7,309 bases of DNA from Cyanothece sp. UBA12306 (GCA_003448685.1 DLXW01000308.1:5701-13009); one strand, 5' to 3'. Counted from the first letter of the stretch, positions 1-5,395 are shown. The notes: generated by a model not told the origin, from the sequence alone. Made by a program: numbers and translations.

Positions 1-8
1 GGCAGGGG

Positions 9-22
9 TTAAGCTAGCTTAA
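9..22. repeat. 14-bp perfect palindrome upstream of infA
   Basis: TTAAGCTAGCTTAA reads identically on both strands and ends 25 bases before the infA start. Stop codons occur here in all three + frames (10-12, 15-17 and 20-22), so the tail of the preceding gene, expected to be adk from cyanobacterial gene order, ends at or before this point. The palindrome could be a small hairpin between genes or a protein site. Its AT-rich content and lack of a following T-run make a terminator unlikely. Confidence 0.5.
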
Positions 23-34
23 ATTGTATCATTT

Positions 35-40
35 GAGAGG
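35..40 (+). promoter_or_regulatory. Shine-Dalgarno that fixes the infA TTG start
   Basis: GAGAGG lies 7 nt before the TTG at 48 and matches the 16S 3' end. The other in-frame TTG, at 24, has no such site at a working distance and lies before this one, so the SD supports the shorter protein. Confidence 0.7.
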
Positions 41-47
41 TCAGATT

Positions 48-275
48 TTGTCTAAACAAGATTTAATTGAAATGGAAGGAACCGTCACGGAATCTCTTCC
101 TAATGCTATGTTTCGCGTTGATCTCGATAATGGGTATAATGTGCTGGCCCATATTTCAGGAAAGATCCGCCGCAATTATATTAAAATTCTCCCTGGCGAT
201 CGCGTCAAGGTAGAACTAACACCCTATGACTTAACAAAAGGGAGAATTACCTATCGGTTAAAAACTAAAAAGTAA
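48..275 (+). CDS. infA: Translation initiation factor IF-1
   Basis: IF-1 binds the 30S A site during initiation and works with IF-2 and IF-3 in the cytoplasm. The 75-residue product is a single S1-like OB-fold and carries nearly every hallmark of bacterial IF-1: [12 protein letters not shown] at the N-terminus, [26 protein letters not shown], then [16 protein letters not shown] and GRITYRL near the C-terminus. Length matches the family (about 70-75). I chose TTG 48 because it puts SKQDLIE directly after the initiator, as in homologues, and has GAGAGG 7 nt upstream. A reading from TTG 24 would add eight residues that homologues lack. The gene opens the visible operon and is followed after 114 nt by rpmJ, the usual cyanobacterial order. 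A TTG start on an initiation-factor gene may limit its own expression (inference). Confidence 0.97.
   Translation: MSKQDLIEMEGTVTESLPNAMFRVDLDNGYNVLAHISGKIRRNYIKILPGDRVKVELTPYDLTKGRITYRLKTKK
196..203. repeat. HIP1 octamer
   Basis: GCGATCGC, the highly iterated palindrome of cyanobacterial genomes, lies inside infA and encodes part of the conserved PGDRVK segment. Confidence 0.9.
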
Positions 276-293
276 GTAGTTAGCCAATCAGAG

Positions 294-311
294 TTTGAGC
301 CAATGCTCAAA
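294..311 (+). repeat. Hairpin just after infA
   Basis: TTTGAGC and GCTCAAA form a perfect 7-bp stem around the loop CAAT, 18 nt past the infA stop. The + strand continues with A residues rather than T residues, so it is not a classic intrinsic terminator. It could protect or define a 3' end for infA mRNA. Confidence 0.5.
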
Positions 312-327
312 AAAATCTTTAGATTAG

Positions 328-357
328 CTGACTTAAGCCAACAATTATTGTTATAAT
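328..357 (+). promoter_or_regulatory. Candidate promoter for rpmJ and downstream genes
   Basis: A perfect -10 box TATAAT (352-357) is preceded, after an 18-nt spacer, by CTGACT (328-333), which matches four of six positions of the -35 consensus. A transcript would start near 364, about 26 nt before the rpmJ ATG. The spacer end and the first T of the -10 box are covered by the inverted repeat AACAAT-T-ATTGTT (340-352), which could act as an operator. The region is AT-rich, so chance matches are possible. Confidence 0.45.
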
Positions 358-389
358 AATAAGCTTGCAGTCAAAGCTGTAAAAATGTA

Positions 390-503
390 ATGAAAGTTAG
401 AGCATCCGTCAAAAAAATTTGTGAGAAATGTCGTGTAATCCGACGACGAGGTCGGGTAATGGTGATTTGTCCTAATCCTAAACATAAGCAACGACAAGGT
501 TAG
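390..503 (+). CDS. rpmJ: 50S ribosomal protein L36 (bL36)
   Basis: L36 is a tiny zinc-ribbon protein of the large subunit that stabilises 23S rRNA folding. The 37 codons give the full-length family protein: [14 protein letters not shown] at the start, a basic centre IRRRGRV, and [12 protein letters not shown] at the end. The zinc ligands are visible as C11, C14, C27 and H32 (CxxC-x12-CxxxxH), so this is the zinc-binding form. Order infA-rpmJ-rpsM is the standard arrangement. No clear Shine-Dalgarno lies upstream of the ATG; the leader is A-rich, and a TAA overlaps the start (TAATG). The gene is too short for many automatic ORF filters and is easily missed. Confidence 0.97.
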   Translation: MKVRASVKKICEKCRVIRRRGRVMVICPNPKHKQRQG

Positions 504-584
504 AATCAATCATCATCAAAGATGAGACAATTCTTCAAGTAGATCCAAAAAAAACCAAAAGTAACATCTATAGAGGGAAAAAAC

Positions 585-968
585 GTGGCGAGGATAGCTG
601 GTGTGGACCTGCCTCGAGATAAGCGAGTAGAAATAGGACTGACTTATCTATTTGGTATTGGTCTGTCAAGATCTCAAGAAATTTTAGCAGAAACAGAGGT
701 AAATCCTGATACTCGAGTCAGAGACTTGACCGATGAAGAAGTTGCTACCCTGCGATCTTATATCGAAGGCAATTATCAAATCGAAGGGGATTTGAGACGT
801 TGGGACGCGATGAATATCAAACGACTAGCCGATATTGGTACTTACCGCGGCCGTCGTCATCGTCAAGGATTACCAGTGAGGGGACAAAGGACTCGGACAA
901 ATGCTCGTACCCGTCGTGGTCGACGAGTAACCGTAGCTGGCAAGAAAAAAGCCCCATCCAAAAAATAA
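585..968 (+). CDS. rpsM: 30S ribosomal protein S13 (uS13)
   Basis: S13 sits in the head of the small subunit, forms bridges to the large subunit and contacts P-site tRNA through its basic tail. The 127-residue product begins [20 protein letters not shown], has the helix motif [12 protein letters not shown] (about residues 23-34) and the tRNA-contacting end [20 protein letters not shown] (about 93-112), followed by a lysine-rich tail. Length agrees with cyanobacterial S13. It starts with GTG; AGAGGG at 572-577 lies 7 nt upstream, which supports this choice. Only 81 nt separate it from rpmJ. No rpsD (S4) gene is present, unlike the E. coli alpha operon, so the E. coli S4 feedback on this cluster should not be assumed here. 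Confidence 0.98.
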   Translation: MARIAGVDLPRDKRVEIGLTYLFGIGLSRSQEILAETEVNPDTRVRDLTDEEVATLRSYIEGNYQIEGDLRRWDAMNIKRLADIGTYRGRRHRQGLPVRGQRTRTNARTRRGRRVTVAGKKKAPSKK

Positions 969-1016
969 ATCATTCACTATTGTCATTAAGTTAGAGGCAA
1001 ATTTCAGTAAAAAACT

Positions 1017-1409
1017 ATGGCGCGACCCATTAAAAAAAGCGGTGCAAAAAAGCAAAAGAAAAACGTTCCTAACGGCATCGCTCACATTCAGTCTACCTTC
1101 AACAACACGATTGTTACCATTGCTGACACCAAAGGTGATGTCGTTTCCTGGGCATCAGCAGGCTCAAGCGGATTTAAGGGAGCAAAAAAAGGAACACCCT
1201 TTGCCGCACAAACGGCAGCAGATGCAGCAGCCCGTCGAGCAATAGATCAGGGAATGCGGCAAATTGAAGTTATGGTAAGCGGTCCGGGTGCCGGTCGAGA
1301 AACAGCAATCCGAGCTCTTCAGGGAGCAGGATTAGAAATTACCCTGATTCGGGATGTGACCCCCATTCCTCATAATGGTTGTCGTCCACCAAAACGACGT
1401 AGAGTTTAG
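1017..1409 (+). CDS. rpsK: 30S ribosomal protein S11 (uS11)
   Basis: S11 lines the platform of the small subunit near the mRNA exit and the E site. The 130-residue product is full length: a basic N-terminus ([15 protein letters not shown]), then [46 protein letters not shown] and the conserved ending [16 protein letters not shown]. The Asn-Gly pair at 120-121 corresponds to the site known to form isoaspartate in E. coli S11. The gene follows rpsM after 48 nt. The best SD-like string, AGAGG at 993-997, is 19 nt from the ATG, too far for normal use, so initiation here may be SD-independent or coupled to rpsM translation (inference). Confidence 0.98.
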   Translation: MARPIKKSGAKKQKKNVPNGIAHIQSTFNNTIVTIADTKGDVVSWASAGSSGFKGAKKGTPFAAQTAADAAARRAIDQGMRQIEVMVSGPGAGRETAIRALQGAGLEITLIRDVTPIPHNGCRPPKRRRV

Positions 1410-1425
1410 CCAACAGTTGTCAATC

Positions 1426-1468
1426 TTCAACAGAATAAGAAGGTTGAACTTGGCTAAAAATCTAGCCA
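1426..1468 (+). repeat. Two small inverted repeats in the rpsK-rpoA spacer
   Basis: TTCAAC (1426-1431) pairs with GTTGAA (1443-1448) around an 11-nt loop, and directly after it TGGCTA (1451-1456) pairs with TAGCCA (1463-1468) around AAAATC. Both stems are perfect but only 6 bp. They lie 30-75 nt before the rpoA SD, where they could affect mRNA stability or processing. A regulatory role is unproven. Confidence 0.35.
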
Positions 1469-1497
1469 TTCGCGTCGGGAAGGCATTTGACAATGAA

Positions 1498-1504
1498 GGG
1501 AGGT
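1498..1504 (+). promoter_or_regulatory. Strong Shine-Dalgarno that fixes the rpoA GTG start
   Basis: GGGAGGT ends 7 nt before GTG 1512 but only 1 nt before ATG 1506. The spacing therefore favours the GTG, which also gives the N-terminus AQFQIE typical of cyanobacterial alpha subunits. Confidence 0.75.
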
Positions 1505-1511
1505 CATGGTA

Positions 1512-2456
1512 GTGGCACAGTTTCAAATTGAGTGTATAGAATCTAAGACTCAAAAAAATCAGAGTCAATATAGTAAGTTTGTCCTAGAACCCTTGGCCAG
1601 AGGTCAGGGTACAACCATTGGTAATGCCCTACGGAGGGTTTTACTGGCTAATTTAGAGGGAGCCGCTGTCACAGCAATCCGCATTGCTGGAGTTAATCAC
1701 GAATTTGCCACTATTCCAGGGGTAAGAGAGGATGTATTAGAAATCATGTTGAACATGAAAGAAATTGTCCTCAAAAGCTATAGTGATCAGCCTCAGATCG
1801 GTCGTCTGGTTGCTACGGGTCCAGGTAATATAACCGCTGCGAGCTTCGAGTTACCATCAGAAGTGGAAGTTGTTGATCCGACCCAATATGTGGCAACCTT
1901 GACAGACGGCTCCAAACTAGAGATGGAGTTCCGCATTAGCAAAGGAACAGGTTATAAAGGGGTTGAGCGGGCTACAGAGGAAACAGCGTCTCTCGATTTC
2001 CTAGAAATCGATGCAGTTTTCATGCCAGTCACTAAAGTTAATTACAGTGTAGAAGACATTAGAGGAGATGAAGCAGAAGCAAAAGATCGTCTAGTGTTAG
2101 AAATTTGGACAAATGGCAGTTTCCATCCTAAAGAAGCCCTTTCTGAAGCAGCAGAAATAGTTGTAGATTTATTTAGTCCCCTCAAAGACCTAAATCAACT
2201 CGAAACTACTACCCCTGAATATCCAGATGATGATAATCCCCAAAGTCAGATTCCTATTGAAGAATTGCAGCTTTCAGTAAGGGCTTACAATTGCTTGAAA
2301 CGGGCACAAATAAATACTGTGGCCGATTTATTGGATTATAGCCAAGAAGATCTCCTAGAGATCAAAAATTTCGGTCAGAAATCTGCTGAAGAAGTGATAG
2401 AAGCTTTACAAAAGCGGTTAGGAATTACCTTACCCCAAGAGAAAGCTAAAGCCTAA
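1512..2456 (+). CDS. rpoA: DNA-directed RNA polymerase subunit alpha
   Basis: Alpha dimerises to nucleate RNA polymerase assembly (with beta and beta') and its C-terminal domain binds UP-element DNA and activators. The 314-residue product has the N-terminal domain at about 1-225, with the dimerisation/assembly motif GNALRRVLL (37-45) and AGVNHEFATIPGVREDV (about 59-75). An acidic linker (PEYPDDDNPQSQ) joins it to the C-terminal domain from about 248 on. That domain keeps the DNA-contact motif SVRAYNCLK, in which R257 aligns with E. coli R265, and the helix-hairpin-helix part LEIKNFGQKSAEEVIEAL. Both domains are intact and the length is usual for cyanobacteria. GTG 1512 is preferred over ATG 1506 for SD spacing and the homologous N-terminus. 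Its place between rpsK and rplQ is the conserved alpha-operon order. Confidence 0.98.
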   Translation: MAQFQIECIESKTQKNQSQYSKFVLEPLARGQGTTIGNALRRVLLANLEGAAVTAIRIAGVNHEFATIPGVREDVLEIMLNMKEIVLKSYSDQPQIGRLVATGPGNITAASFELPSEVEVVDPTQYVATLTDGSKLEMEFRISKGTGYKGVERATEETASLDFLEIDAVFMPVTKVNYSVEDIRGDEAEAKDRLVLEIWTNGSFHPKEALSEAAEIVVDLFSPLKDLNQLETTTPEYPDDDNPQSQIPIEELQLSVRAYNCLKRAQINTVADLLDYSQEDLLEIKNFGQKSAEEVIEALQKRLGITLPQEKAKA

Positions 2457-2542
2457 TTTCAGTTGAGAATCAGTTTGGCTCAAAGATTGGGGACTGACAC
2501 CTAAGATAATCAAATTCATTACGATTAAGAGGACTAAAAACC

Positions 2543-2893
2543 ATGCGTCATCAATGTCGCGTCCCCTTATTGGGGAAACCAGCAGACCAGCGAAAAGCCC
2601 TACTGCGATCGCTAACCACGGAATTAATCCGTCATGGTCAAATCACCACCACCAAAAACCGTGCCAAAGCAGTACGCTCGGAAGTCGAAAGAATGATTAC
2701 CCTGGCTAAAGATGGCTCCCTAGCCGCTAGACGTAGAGCCTTGGGTTATATCTATGATAAAAAATTAGTCCACGCTTTGTTTGCCGAAGCCAAAGACCGT
2801 TACGCTAACCGCAATGGTGGCTATACCAGAATAGCCCGGACTTTACGCCGTCGGGGAGATAATGCGGAAATGGCCATTATTGAGCTTGTTTAA
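2543..2893 (+). CDS. rplQ: 50S ribosomal protein L17 (bL17)
   Basis: L17 is a large-subunit protein near the peptide exit tunnel. The 116-residue product is the family's core without extension: [24 protein letters not shown] at the N-terminus, [31 protein letters not shown] in the middle, and [25 protein letters not shown] at the end. The final [14 protein letters not shown] is a strong L17 signature. AAGAGGA at 2527-2533 lies 9 nt before the ATG, a good site. It follows rpoA after 86 nt and precedes truA by 28 nt. A HIP1 octamer lies inside the coding sequence at 2605-2612. Confidence 0.98.
   Translation: MRHQCRVPLLGKPADQRKALLRSLTTELIRHGQITTTKNRAKAVRSEVERMITLAKDGSLAARRRALGYIYDKKLVHALFAEAKDRYANRNGGYTRIARTLRRRGDNAEMAIIELV
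2605..2612. repeat. HIP1 octamer
   Basis: GCGATCGC lies inside rplQ, within the codons for the LRSLTT segment. Confidence 0.9.
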
Positions 2894-2900
2894 GGTTTTT

Positions 2901-2906
2901 GGAGGA
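2901..2906 (+). promoter_or_regulatory. Strong Shine-Dalgarno set unusually far from truA
   Basis: GGAGGA is a near-ideal ribosome binding site, but 15 nt separate it from the truA ATG at 2922, longer than usual. It lies 4 nt before a TTG (2911) that opens a four-codon frame ending TGA at 2923-2925, overlapping the truA ATG as ATGA. An in-frame TAA at 2916-2918 rules out an earlier truA start. Confidence 0.6.
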
Positions 2907-2921
2907 ATTTTTGCCTAAACC

Positions 2922-3803
2922 ATGAAAGGGCCTGGTCCAAAGGAAAAACAGCGAGTTGCTCTGGTAATTCAATACCTGGGCAGTTATTTCCATGGTTGGC
3001 AATGGCAACCCAACCAGCGGACTGTTCAAGGAGAAATCGAGAGAGCGATCGCCGAATTTTTAGGGCAGAAAGTCACTTTACATGGAGCCGGACGAACGGA
3101 TGCAGGAGTTCATGCCGCAGCACAGGTTGCCCACTTTGATTATCTGGGGCCAATTCCTGCGGTGCGGTGGGTAGACATCCTTAATTGTCACTTACCCGAA
3201 GATATTCTGATTCGAGGTTCGGCAGCAGTTTCTCCGGACTGGCACGCCCGATTTTCTGCCCAGTGGCGACGTTATCGCTATACATTTTATACAGATCAAA
3301 GACCTAACCTTTTTGTGAGGCCTTTTAGTTGGCATTATTACCATCTACCCCTAGATGAATCCCTGATGCAGCAAGCCTTAAAGCCTTTAGTAGGCCAACA
3401 TCATTTGGCGGCTTTTCATCGTGCGGGTTCTAACCGGGATCACTCGTGGGTTGAGGTTCAAGTTGCCCAATGTTATAGACACGGGCCATTTATCCATTTA
3501 GAAATTCAGGCTAATGGATTTTTGTATGGCATGGTCAGATTATTAGTGGGAATGTTAGTGGAGGTAGGCAGCGGTAAACGTTCTCTCGATAGCTTTACCG
3601 AGATTTGGCAGAATCAACAACGGGAAGAGGTTAAATATGCGGCTCCAGCTAAGGGTTTATGCCTGTTGCGGGTCGGTTATCAAGATTTTCCTTTTTCTTC
3701 TAAACTTTGGTTTGATAGCCAACCTCTATTTGTGTTTAATCAAATACTTGAACCTCAGTCAAAGCCAAATTATCAACCGTTGTCTTCGGCTATGAGTTGC
3801 TAA
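2922..3803 (+). CDS. truA: tRNA pseudouridine(38-40) synthase TruA
   Basis: TruA converts uridines 38, 39 and 40 in the tRNA anticodon stem to pseudouridine. The 293-residue product has the N-terminal motif FHGWQWQPNQRTVQGEIERA (about 23-42) and the catalytic loop GAGRTDAGVHA (about 55-65), with D60 as the catalytic aspartate. Further on are HARFSAQWRRYRY (about 107-119), the C-terminal helix motif LYGMVRLLVGMLVEVGSG (about 201-218) and AAPAKGLCLLRVGY (about 241-254). The core is complete. A tail of about 35 residues after the family core (FSSKLWFDSQ to the end) is longer than in E. coli and has no recognised motif. Placement of truA between rplQ and rplM is common in cyanobacteria and many other bacteria. 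The ATG is the first possible start in the frame, since TAA 2916-2918 blocks any extension. Confidence 0.97.
   Translation: MKGPGPKEKQRVALVIQYLGSYFHGWQWQPNQRTVQGEIERAIAEFLGQKVTLHGAGRTDAGVHAAAQVAHFDYLGPIPAVRWVDILNCHLPEDILIRGSAAVSPDWHARFSAQWRRYRYTFYTDQRPNLFVRPFSWHYYHLPLDESLMQQALKPLVGQHHLAAFHRAGSNRDHSWVEVQVAQCYRHGPFIHLEIQANGFLYGMVRLLVGMLVEVGSGKRSLDSFTEIWQNQQREEVKYAAPAKGLCLLRVGYQDFPFSSKLWFDSQPLFVFNQILEPQSKPNYQPLSSAMSC
3045..3052. repeat. HIP1 octamer
   Basis: GCGATCGC lies inside truA, within the codons for the ERAIAEF segment. Confidence 0.9.
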
Positions 3804-3871
3804 TTTTGCAATTGGATTATTTTTCATTGAAGTCAAGCCACTTAACTGCCCACTGAACAAAACTAAAAAAC

Positions 3872-3904
3872 TTGATACCTTAAGGGTATAAGGACTGCTA
3901 TATT
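3872..3904 (+). promoter_or_regulatory. Possible promoter before rplM
   Basis: The 130-nt truA-rplM spacer contains TGCTATATT (3896-3904), which fits an extended -10 (TG, one base, TATATT). TTGATA (3872-3877) resembles a -35, but the 21-nt spacer is too long for ordinary sigma-70-type use, so the extended -10 may act alone. The -35-like part overlaps a small inverted repeat, ATACC-TTAAG-GGTAT (3875-3889). A transcript would start near 3911, about 23 nt before rplM. Confidence 0.25.
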
Positions 3905-3933
3905 AAAGATTTTGCTCAAATTAATTACCACCT

Positions 3934-4389
3934 ATGAACAAAACTATCACGCCTAATTTAGAGACCCTCGACCAGAAATGGTATGTTGTAGACGCAGCAG
4001 ACCAGCGTTTAGGACGTTTGGCCTCAGAAATTGCGCAAATTCTCCGAGGAAAGAATAAACCTACTTTTACTCCCCACATGGATACGGGAGATTTTGTCAT
4101 TGTCGTCAATGCCGAAAAAATCAGGGTAACTGGCAGGAAGTCTAGCCAAAAACTTTACCGTCGCCATTCAGGAAGACCAGGAGGCATGAAGGTGGAGACT
4201 TTTGAAAAACTTCAAGCTCGTATACCTGAGAGAATTATCGAAAAAGCTGTTAAGGGAATGCTACCGAAAAATGCCCTAGGTCGTAAACTTTTTACTAAGT
4301 TGAAGGTTTATACTGGCCCTAATCATCCCCATCAAGCTCAACAACCTGAAGAATTGATTATTAACACTATTAATGCAGGAGAAAATTAA
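3934..4389 (+). CDS. rplM: 50S ribosomal protein L13 (uL13)
   Basis: L13 is an early-assembly protein of the large subunit that binds 23S rRNA. The 151-residue product shows the family pattern throughout: [19 protein letters not shown] (about 16-34), [19 protein letters not shown] (about 37-55), [12 protein letters not shown] (about 58-69), [10 protein letters not shown] (about 75-84), and the signature [21 protein letters not shown] (about 106-126). Length matches cyanobacterial L13. It overlaps rpsI by one base (TAATG), so L13 and S9 are probably made by coupled translation, the usual arrangement for this pair. The 130-nt gap before it is the largest inside the operon, and there is no SD: the leader reads TTAATTACCACCT directly before ATG. 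Confidence 0.98.
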   Translation: MNKTITPNLETLDQKWYVVDAADQRLGRLASEIAQILRGKNKPTFTPHMDTGDFVIVVNAEKIRVTGRKSSQKLYRRHSGRPGGMKVETFEKLQARIPERIIEKAVKGMLPKNALGRKLFTKLKVYTGPNHPHQAQQPEELIINTINAGEN

Positions 4390-4802
4390 TGGAAGCTACT
4401 GAATCTAAGAATAATGTTGTTTATTGGGGTACTGGTCGCCGTAAATCGTCAGTGGCCAGAGTTAGATTAGTCCCTGGTAGCGGGGAAATTACCGTCAATA
4501 ATAAGCCTGGTAATGATTACTTTAACCGTATTCCAGCCTATATCCAATCGATTAAAGCTCCTTTAGAAACTTTGGGGCTAGAAAATGATTATGATATCTT
4601 GGTCAATACCCACGGGGGTGGACTTACCGGACAAGCTGATGCAGTTAAATTAGGGGTGGCTAGAGCTTTGTGTGAATTAGCCCCAGATAATCGTCAACCG
4701 TTAAAAGTTGAAGGTTATTTAACTCGTGATCCTCGAGCTAAAGAACGGAAGAAATACGGCTTACATAAAGCTCGTAAGGCTCCTCAATACTCGAAACGTT
4801 AA
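4389..4802 (+). CDS. rpsI: 30S ribosomal protein S9 (uS9)
   Basis: S9 belongs to the head of the small subunit; its C-terminal tail reaches the anticodon of P-site tRNA. The 137-residue product has [19 protein letters not shown] near the N-terminus, [21 protein letters not shown] in the middle, and ends [20 protein letters not shown] followed by QYSKR. The final SKR is the universally conserved tRNA-contacting tip. The ATG shares its A with the rplM stop codon, and AGGAGA at 4377-4382, inside the end of rplM, is 6 nt upstream, so translation is well supported and coupled. The operon continues to rpmE after 126 nt. Confidence 0.98.
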   Translation: MEATESKNNVVYWGTGRRKSSVARVRLVPGSGEITVNNKPGNDYFNRIPAYIQSIKAPLETLGLENDYDILVNTHGGGLTGQADAVKLGVARALCELAPDNRQPLKVEGYLTRDPRAKERKKYGLHKARKAPQYSKR

Positions 4803-4816
4803 AAATAATAGGCCAG

Positions 4817-4875
4817 GGGCAATATTTAAGTTGTTGATTGTTGTTTTAACCTAAAACAAAAGACGGCCATTGCCC
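4817..4875 (+). repeat. Nested stem-loop in the rpsI-rpmE spacer
   Basis: GGGCAAT (4817-4823) is complementary to ATTGCCC (4869-4875). Between them TTGTTTTA (4841-4848) and TAAAACAA (4852-4859) form a perfect 8-bp stem on the 3-nt loop ACC. The two stems can coexist as an inner hairpin and an outer clamp. The nearest T-run is at 4903-4908, 27 nt later, so this is not a classic terminator. It may be a processing or attenuation structure before rpmE. Confidence 0.45.
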
Positions 4876-4903
4876 ATTACTTATTATCTATTCTCTATTT
4901 CCT
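4869..4903 (+). repeat. Five degenerate tandem heptamers
   Basis: Five consecutive 7-mers each begin with ATT: ATTGCCC, ATTACTT, ATTATCT, ATTCTCT and ATTTCCT. The loose consensus is ATTNYCT. Cyanobacterial genomes are known for short tandemly repeated repetitive sequences built on 7-bp units in intergenic DNA, and this looks like a worn example. The first unit is also the right arm of the GGGCAAT/ATTGCCC stem. Pyrimidine bias could partly produce the pattern. Confidence 0.4.
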
Positions 4904-4928
4904 TTTTTAATAATTCAGGAGAAAAATT

Positions 4929-5177
4929 ATGCCTAAAACTGATATTCATCCCGCTTGGTATCCAGATGCTAAAGTGATTTGTAATGGTGAAGTTGTTATG
5001 ACTGTAGGGTCTACCCAACCAGAAATTAATGTGGAAGTTTGGTCAGGCAATCATCCTTTTTACACGGGAACCCAAAAAATGATTGACACTGAGGGACGAA
5101 TTGATCGCTTCCAGAAACGTTATGGAAATTTAGGAAAGGGCGGTTCAAAAGATAAGAAAAAAGGAGATAAGAAATAG
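4929..5177 (+). CDS. rpmE: 50S ribosomal protein L31 (bL31), mostly cysteine-free form
   Basis: L31 sits at the bridge between the two ribosomal subunits. The 82-residue product aligns with L31: [19 protein letters not shown] at the start, [21 protein letters not shown] in the middle, and [15 protein letters not shown]. Of the four zinc ligands in the C+ form (E. coli C16, C18, C37, C40) only the first remains (C18); the others are G20, W38 and N41, so it should not bind zinc through the usual site. This is the expected C- type in cyanobacteria. The tail after about residue 68 is a lysine/glycine/aspartate-rich extension. AGGAGA at 4917-4922 is 6 nt before the ATG. It is the last gene of the operon visible here. 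Confidence 0.96.
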   Translation: MPKTDIHPAWYPDAKVICNGEVVMTVGSTQPEINVEVWSGNHPFYTGTQKMIDTEGRIDRFQKRYGNLGKGGSKDKKKGDKK

Positions 5178-5186
5178 CTCAACCAT

Positions 5187-5202
5187 TATTAAAGCTTTAA
5201 TA
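5187..5202. terminator. 16-bp palindrome after rpmE, possible weak terminator
   Basis: TATTAAAGCTTTAATA is a perfect palindrome beginning 9 nt after the rpmE stop. As RNA it could fold to a 6-bp stem on an AGCU loop, followed by the T-rich TCTTCTAATTCT. The stem is AT-only, so termination would be inefficient; a protein-binding site is the alternative. Confidence 0.3.
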
Positions 5203-5283
5203 TCTTCTAATTCTGTGGTCTAAGGTTTTGCAAGATAAGTTGTAAACCCTAATTACTTGTTGCTATAGCTCTCTTCTGCCATG

Positions 5284-5304
5284 GAGATAAAATCTCAATT
5301 TTAT
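5284..5304 (+). repeat. Two mutually exclusive small hairpins
   Basis: GAGAT-AAA-ATCTC (5284-5296) and ATAAAAT-CTCA-ATTTTAT (5287-5304) overlap and cannot form together. The first is followed by AATTTTAT, which gives it a weak terminator-like look on the + strand. Their AT-rich nature makes chance a real possibility. Confidence 0.3.
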
Positions 5305-5320
5305 AATTCCTTGATAGTAA

Positions 5321-5328
5321 GCGATCGC
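5321..5328. repeat. HIP1 octamer, intergenic
   Basis: GCGATCGC lies in the spacer after rpmE. It is the only one of the four copies outside a gene, and no full copy occurs in the following AT-rich gene. Confidence 0.9.
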
Positions 5329-5395
5329 TGACTTGTCTTTTACTAAAACATCAGAAATTAAGTCAAATAGCGAAAACTATCTTCTCATAAAGTTT

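Noticed and set aside
24..47. Upstream TTG that would extend IF-1 by eight residues
   Set aside because: The added residues YHLRGQI are not part of IF-1, and the only good SD lies after this codon and points to TTG 48.
504..584. S4-type autoregulatory pseudoknot before rpsM as in E. coli
   Set aside because: rpsD is absent from this cluster and the 81-nt leader shows only a 5-bp TCATC/GATGA repeat (513-525), not a comparable structure.
800..994. Alternative + frame ORF inside rpsM, and a similar one at 1042-1245 inside rpsK
   Set aside because: Both are out-of-frame shadows of clear ribosomal protein genes with low-complexity, serine- or glutamine-rich translations.
870..1085. Minus-strand ORF of 71 codons across the rpsM-rpsK junction
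   Set aside because: It lies antisense to two certain ribosomal protein genes, has no SD and no recognisable sequence.
1506..1511. ATG as the rpoA start
   Set aside because: It lies 1 nt after the SD, too close to be used, and adds two residues before the conserved AQFQIE N-terminus.
1332..1568. Minus-strand ORF of 78 codons over the rpsK end and rpoA start
   Set aside because: It is antisense to conserved genes and its translation looks like no known family.
3921..4109. Minus-strand ORF over the rplM start
   Set aside because: It mirrors the coding sequence of L13 and has no independent support.
5281..5331. 16-codon ORF (MEIKSQFYNSLIVSDR) in the spacer
   Set aside because: It has no SD, is not recognisable, and a frame this short is expected by chance.
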